The position numbers and the translations under genes were made by a program. Shown one piece after another: positions 62,013 through 64,000 of a stretch of DNA of 64,000 nucleotides. The stretch covers positions 10,177,501 to 10,241,500 of the forward strand of contig NZ_CP012670.1 in assembly GCF_004135735.1 (NCBI RefSeq). Direction: 5' to 3'. Below the pieces are notes generated by a model. The model was not told the origin of the DNA and did no database searches. It worked only from the letters and a program-made list of their open reading frames with translations. The DNA comes from Sorangium cellulosum (GTDB lineage: Bacteria > Myxococcota_A > Polyangia > Polyangiales > Polyangiaceae). How positions within the stretch are numbered: position 1 is the first letter of the stretch; each line of letters starts with the position of its first letter.

Positions 62013-63167
62013 TTGGCCTCGGCCGGGCCCGACCTCCTCGGCGCGCTGCCCGCCGGCCGCCGCGGCGCCGCCCGCGGCGCCTACCTGTGGGGCCGCGGCC
62101 TCGATCTCGCGGTGTTCGGCGGCTCCGCGGCGTTCGCGCTGGCGCTCGCGGCGCTCTCCGGGGGCGGCGAGCTGCCGACGTGGGGCTTCTTGGTCTTCGT
62201 GGTCGGCGTCGACGTGGCCCACGTGCACGCGACGCTCTTCCGCACCTACCTCGATCGCGAGGAGCTGCGCCGCCACCCGGCGCTCTACGCCGCCGCGCCG
62301 GTCGCCTGCTACGCCGCCGGCGTCGCGCTGCACCTCGCCTCCGCGCTGACCTTCTGGCGCGCGCTCGCCTACGTCGCCGTGATCCACTTCGTCCGCCAGC
62401 AGGTCGGGTGGGTCGCGATCTACCGCGCGCTCGCGGGCGAGCGGTCGCGCCTCGATCGCGTCCTCGACGACGCGCTCGTCTACGCGGCGACGGGGTGGCC
62501 GCTCCTCCACTGGCACGCGCACGCCCCGCGCGCGTTCCACTGGTTCATGGACGGCGACTTCGTGACCGCGTCCTGGCTCGCGGCCGCGGTGGGCCCGCTC
62601 GGCGCCGTGTACGCCGCGCTCGCGGTCGCCTACGTCGCCCGCGCGCTCCAGCGGGCGTGGGTCGATCGCGCGCCGCTGAACCTCGGCAAGCACGTCGTCG
62701 TGGCGACGACCGCGGCGACCTGGTACGTCGGCATCGTCGCCACCGACAGCGATCTCCAGTTCACCGTGACGAACGTGATCGCCCACGGGGTGCCGTACAT
62801 GGCGCTCCTGTTCATGTACGCCCGGGAGCGCGCCCGCGAGGCGCCCGGCTCGCTCCTCGCGCGGCTCCTCTCCGGCGGGCTGCTCGGCTTCCTCGGGCTC
62901 GCGCTGGCGCTCGCGTTCGCCGAGGAGATGATCTGGGACCGGCTCGTCTGGCACGACCGGCCGGAGCTCTTCGGCGGCGCCGGGGAGCCGCTGCTCGGGC
63001 CGCGCGCGCTGTCGCTGCTCGTGCCGCTGCTCGCGGTCCCGCAGGCGACCCACTACGTGCTCGACGCGGTGATCTGGCGACGCCGTCATACCGGCCCCGC
63101 CCAGGCGCGCGCGCTCGGGTTCCGGTCCGGCGACGCCGCGCGGGCGGCAAACGCCGCGGCATCGTGA
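62013..63167 (+). CDS. Polytopic membrane protein of unknown function
   Basis: A 384-aa protein with about eight to nine membrane helices. Conserved-looking charged and aromatic patches lie between helices: GVDVAHVHATLFRTYLDREE (His/Asp/Arg), VIHFVRQQVGWVAIYR, PLLHWHAHAPRAFHWF and VTNVIAHGVPYMALLFMYARE. The many intramembrane His suggest metal or cofactor binding, but no known family is recognised. The most upstream start is a TTG at 62013; no better ATG/GTG precedes the first helix. The C-terminal AARAANAAAS is part of a 50-bp duplication that continues past the stop. Confidence 0.78.
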   Translation: MASAGPDLLGALPAGRRGAARGAYLWGRGLDLAVFGGSAAFALALAALSGGGELPTWGFLVFVVGVDVAHVHATLFRTYLDREELRRHPALYAAAPVACYAAGVALHLASALTFWRALAYVAVIHFVRQQVGWVAIYRALAGERSRLDRVLDDALVYAATGWPLLHWHAHAPRAFHWFMDGDFVTASWLAAAVGPLGAVYAALAVAYVARALQRAWVDRAPLNLGKHVVVATTAATWYVGIVATDSDLQFTVTNVIAHGVPYMALLFMYARERAREAPGSLLARLLSGGLLGFLGLALALAFAEEMIWDRLVWHDRPELFGGAGEPLLGPRALSLLVPLLAVPQATHYVLDAVIWRRRHTGPAQARALGFRSGDAARAANAAAS

Positions 63168-63235
63168 GCGAGACAACGAGACGCGCCGCGCGGGCGGCAA
63201 ACGCCGCGGCATCGTGAGCGAGACAACGAGACGCG
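63118..63235 (+). repeat. 50-bp tandem duplication at a gene end
   Basis: The end of the membrane-protein gene (encoding AARAANAAAS and its TGA) is repeated immediately downstream with a 50-bp period, including GGGCGGCAAACGCCGCGGC and GAGCGAGACAACGAGACG. The second copy provides the same C-terminal residues and stop in another frame (stop at 63217). Confidence 0.85.
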
Positions 63236-63498
63236 CCGCGCGCGGGCGGGCAAGACGAGAGGCTTGACCCGCGACGCAACTCCCGTAACCCTCGCCGCTC
63301 GCATGGCCTCGCTCGCGGCGCCCGTGCTCCCGCAACGCCCCGCCCGCCCCCTGCCCGGCGCGCGGCGCGGCGCCGCCCCGCGAGGCCCGGAGCCACGGAT
63401 CCGGAGAACATCTGGACATCCTGACAGCATGCGCCGTGTGCACGGCTCTTGCTTGCCATCGCGCCTACATGCTTGCGAAGCCCGAAGAGGTGACAGCA
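63236..63498. other. Gap upstream of response regulator
   Basis: No gene is supported between the 50-bp duplication and the response regulator. A less GC-rich stretch near 63405-63480 (GAACATCTGGACATCCTGAC) probably carries the promoter, but I cannot assign -35 and -10 boxes. Confidence 0.4.
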
Positions 63499-63909
63499 AT
63501 GAATGAACCCTGGCCAACCGGCGGGCCCAGCACGCCGCGCGTGACGCCGATTCCCCCGAACCCGCGCGCCCCTGTCCTCCTGGTCGACGACGACGCCGAG
63601 CTCCGCGACATGCTGCGCGAGATGCTCGAATCCGCGGGTTACGACGTGTACTGCGCCAGCAACGGCAGGGAGGCGCTGGATCTCTTGCACCAGGCGGACC
63701 CGCCGCCTGGGCTCATCCTCCTCGATCTGATGATGCCGATCATGACCGGCGAGGAGATGCTCGCCGCGCTGAAGCAGGTGCACGCGCTCGCGGCCATCCC
63801 GGTGACCATCGTGTCCGGCCACGACGGCCCGCCCGAGGGGACAGGCTACCTGAAGAAGCCTGTCGACTTCGGCGCGCTGCTCGGCGTGGTCCAGAAGACC
63901 TGCGGCTAG
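63499..63909 (+). CDS. Single-domain response regulator
   Basis: A 136-aa CheY-like receiver protein without an output domain. VLLVDDDAELRDMLREML supplies the acidic pocket, LILLDLMMPIMTGEEM contains the phospho-acceptor Asp, VTIVSGHD the Thr/Ser switch and YLKKPVDFGALL the conserved Lys. A Pro-rich N-terminal extension (about 25 aa) precedes the domain. The ATG at 63499 has GAAGAGGTGAC upstream. Single-domain regulators relay phosphate or control motility and kinases by protein contact; no kinase is adjacent. The last 90 bp of the window after the stop contain nothing assignable. Confidence 0.93.
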   Translation: MNEPWPTGGPSTPRVTPIPPNPRAPVLLVDDDAELRDMLREMLESAGYDVYCASNGREALDLLHQADPPPGLILLDLMMPIMTGEEMLAALKQVHALAAIPVTIVSGHDGPPEGTGYLKKPVDFGALLGVVQKTCG

Positions 63910-64000
63910 ACACCCGCTGTCGCGCCCGGCCGGCCGCGCTCGCGCAGCGCGGGGCGCGGGCTCGCTCCGGCCCCGCGGGCCGGGCCTGCGCCGGGGTGCT

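Noticed and set aside
1-64000. tRNA, rRNA, riboswitch, complete insertion sequence or integrase
   Set aside because: I looked for tRNA T-loop-like patterns, conserved rRNA blocks and transposase motifs and saw none that held up by eye; a covariance-model scan would be the decisive check.

Overview
The window looks like a piece of a large, very GC-rich myxobacterial chromosome, most likely Sorangium/Polyangiaceae-like. The signs are extreme third-position GC, frequent GTGA/ATGA stop-start overlaps, Cys/Gly-rich lipoproteins, a stand-alone NRPS module, a hybrid histidine kinase, and many low-complexity or palindromic intergenic repeats. I found no rRNA, tRNA or CRISPR array.

Left part (1-12.2 kb), accessory. 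A type I restriction locus survives only as an HsdR N-terminus joined to an HsdS C-terminus, followed by an unknown gene that leaves the window. Next come an ArsR regulator/SRPBCC pair with a canonical promoter that implies a leaderless transcript, and an Rhs polymorphic-toxin locus. The Rhs locus has one full PAAR-like-Rhs-toxin protein with a small zinc-ribbon putative immunity gene. It is followed by a 2.56-kb direct duplication of the Rhs core that carries a second toxin tip and a HEAT-repeat putative immunity gene.

Centre-left (12.2-32.1 kb), the most unusual part. Six tightly packed co-directional genes encode a GHKL/Hsp90-type ATPase, a 1897-aa degenerate GHKL-like partner, a 2358-aa nitrilase-TPR giant, a ParA/MinD-type ATPase, a small coiled-coil protein and an HNH nuclease. 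Four of the five junctions are overlaps. I recognise no named system with this composition. The combination of switch ATPases, a large sensor-like scaffold, a possible small-molecule enzyme and a nuclease resembles predicted anti-phage/conflict systems. A decayed copy of part of the second GHKL gene, next to a frameshifted Uma2-type gene, lies just downstream.

Centre (32-39 kb), mixed housekeeping and envelope genes: DUF488 protein, RsmG-type rRNA methyltransferase, Cys-rich lipoprotein, small exported protein, ketopantoate-reductase-like enzyme and a GAF hybrid histidine kinase. Palindromic intergenic elements occur repeatedly.

Right part (39.5-64 kb). A nitrate-assimilation operon (nirB, nirD, a DmsB-DmsC-like fusion, a molybdopterin nitrate reductase) is followed on the other strand by a PAS-PAS-STAS regulator leading into a truncated-C-A-PCP-reductase NRPS. 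Beyond these are a DRE-TIM acyltransferase, a metallophosphoesterase, an unknown small protein, an exported operon of two M16-fold proteins that both lack the zinc motif plus an alpha/beta hydrolase, a DUF350 membrane protein, a polytopic membrane protein and a single-domain response regulator.
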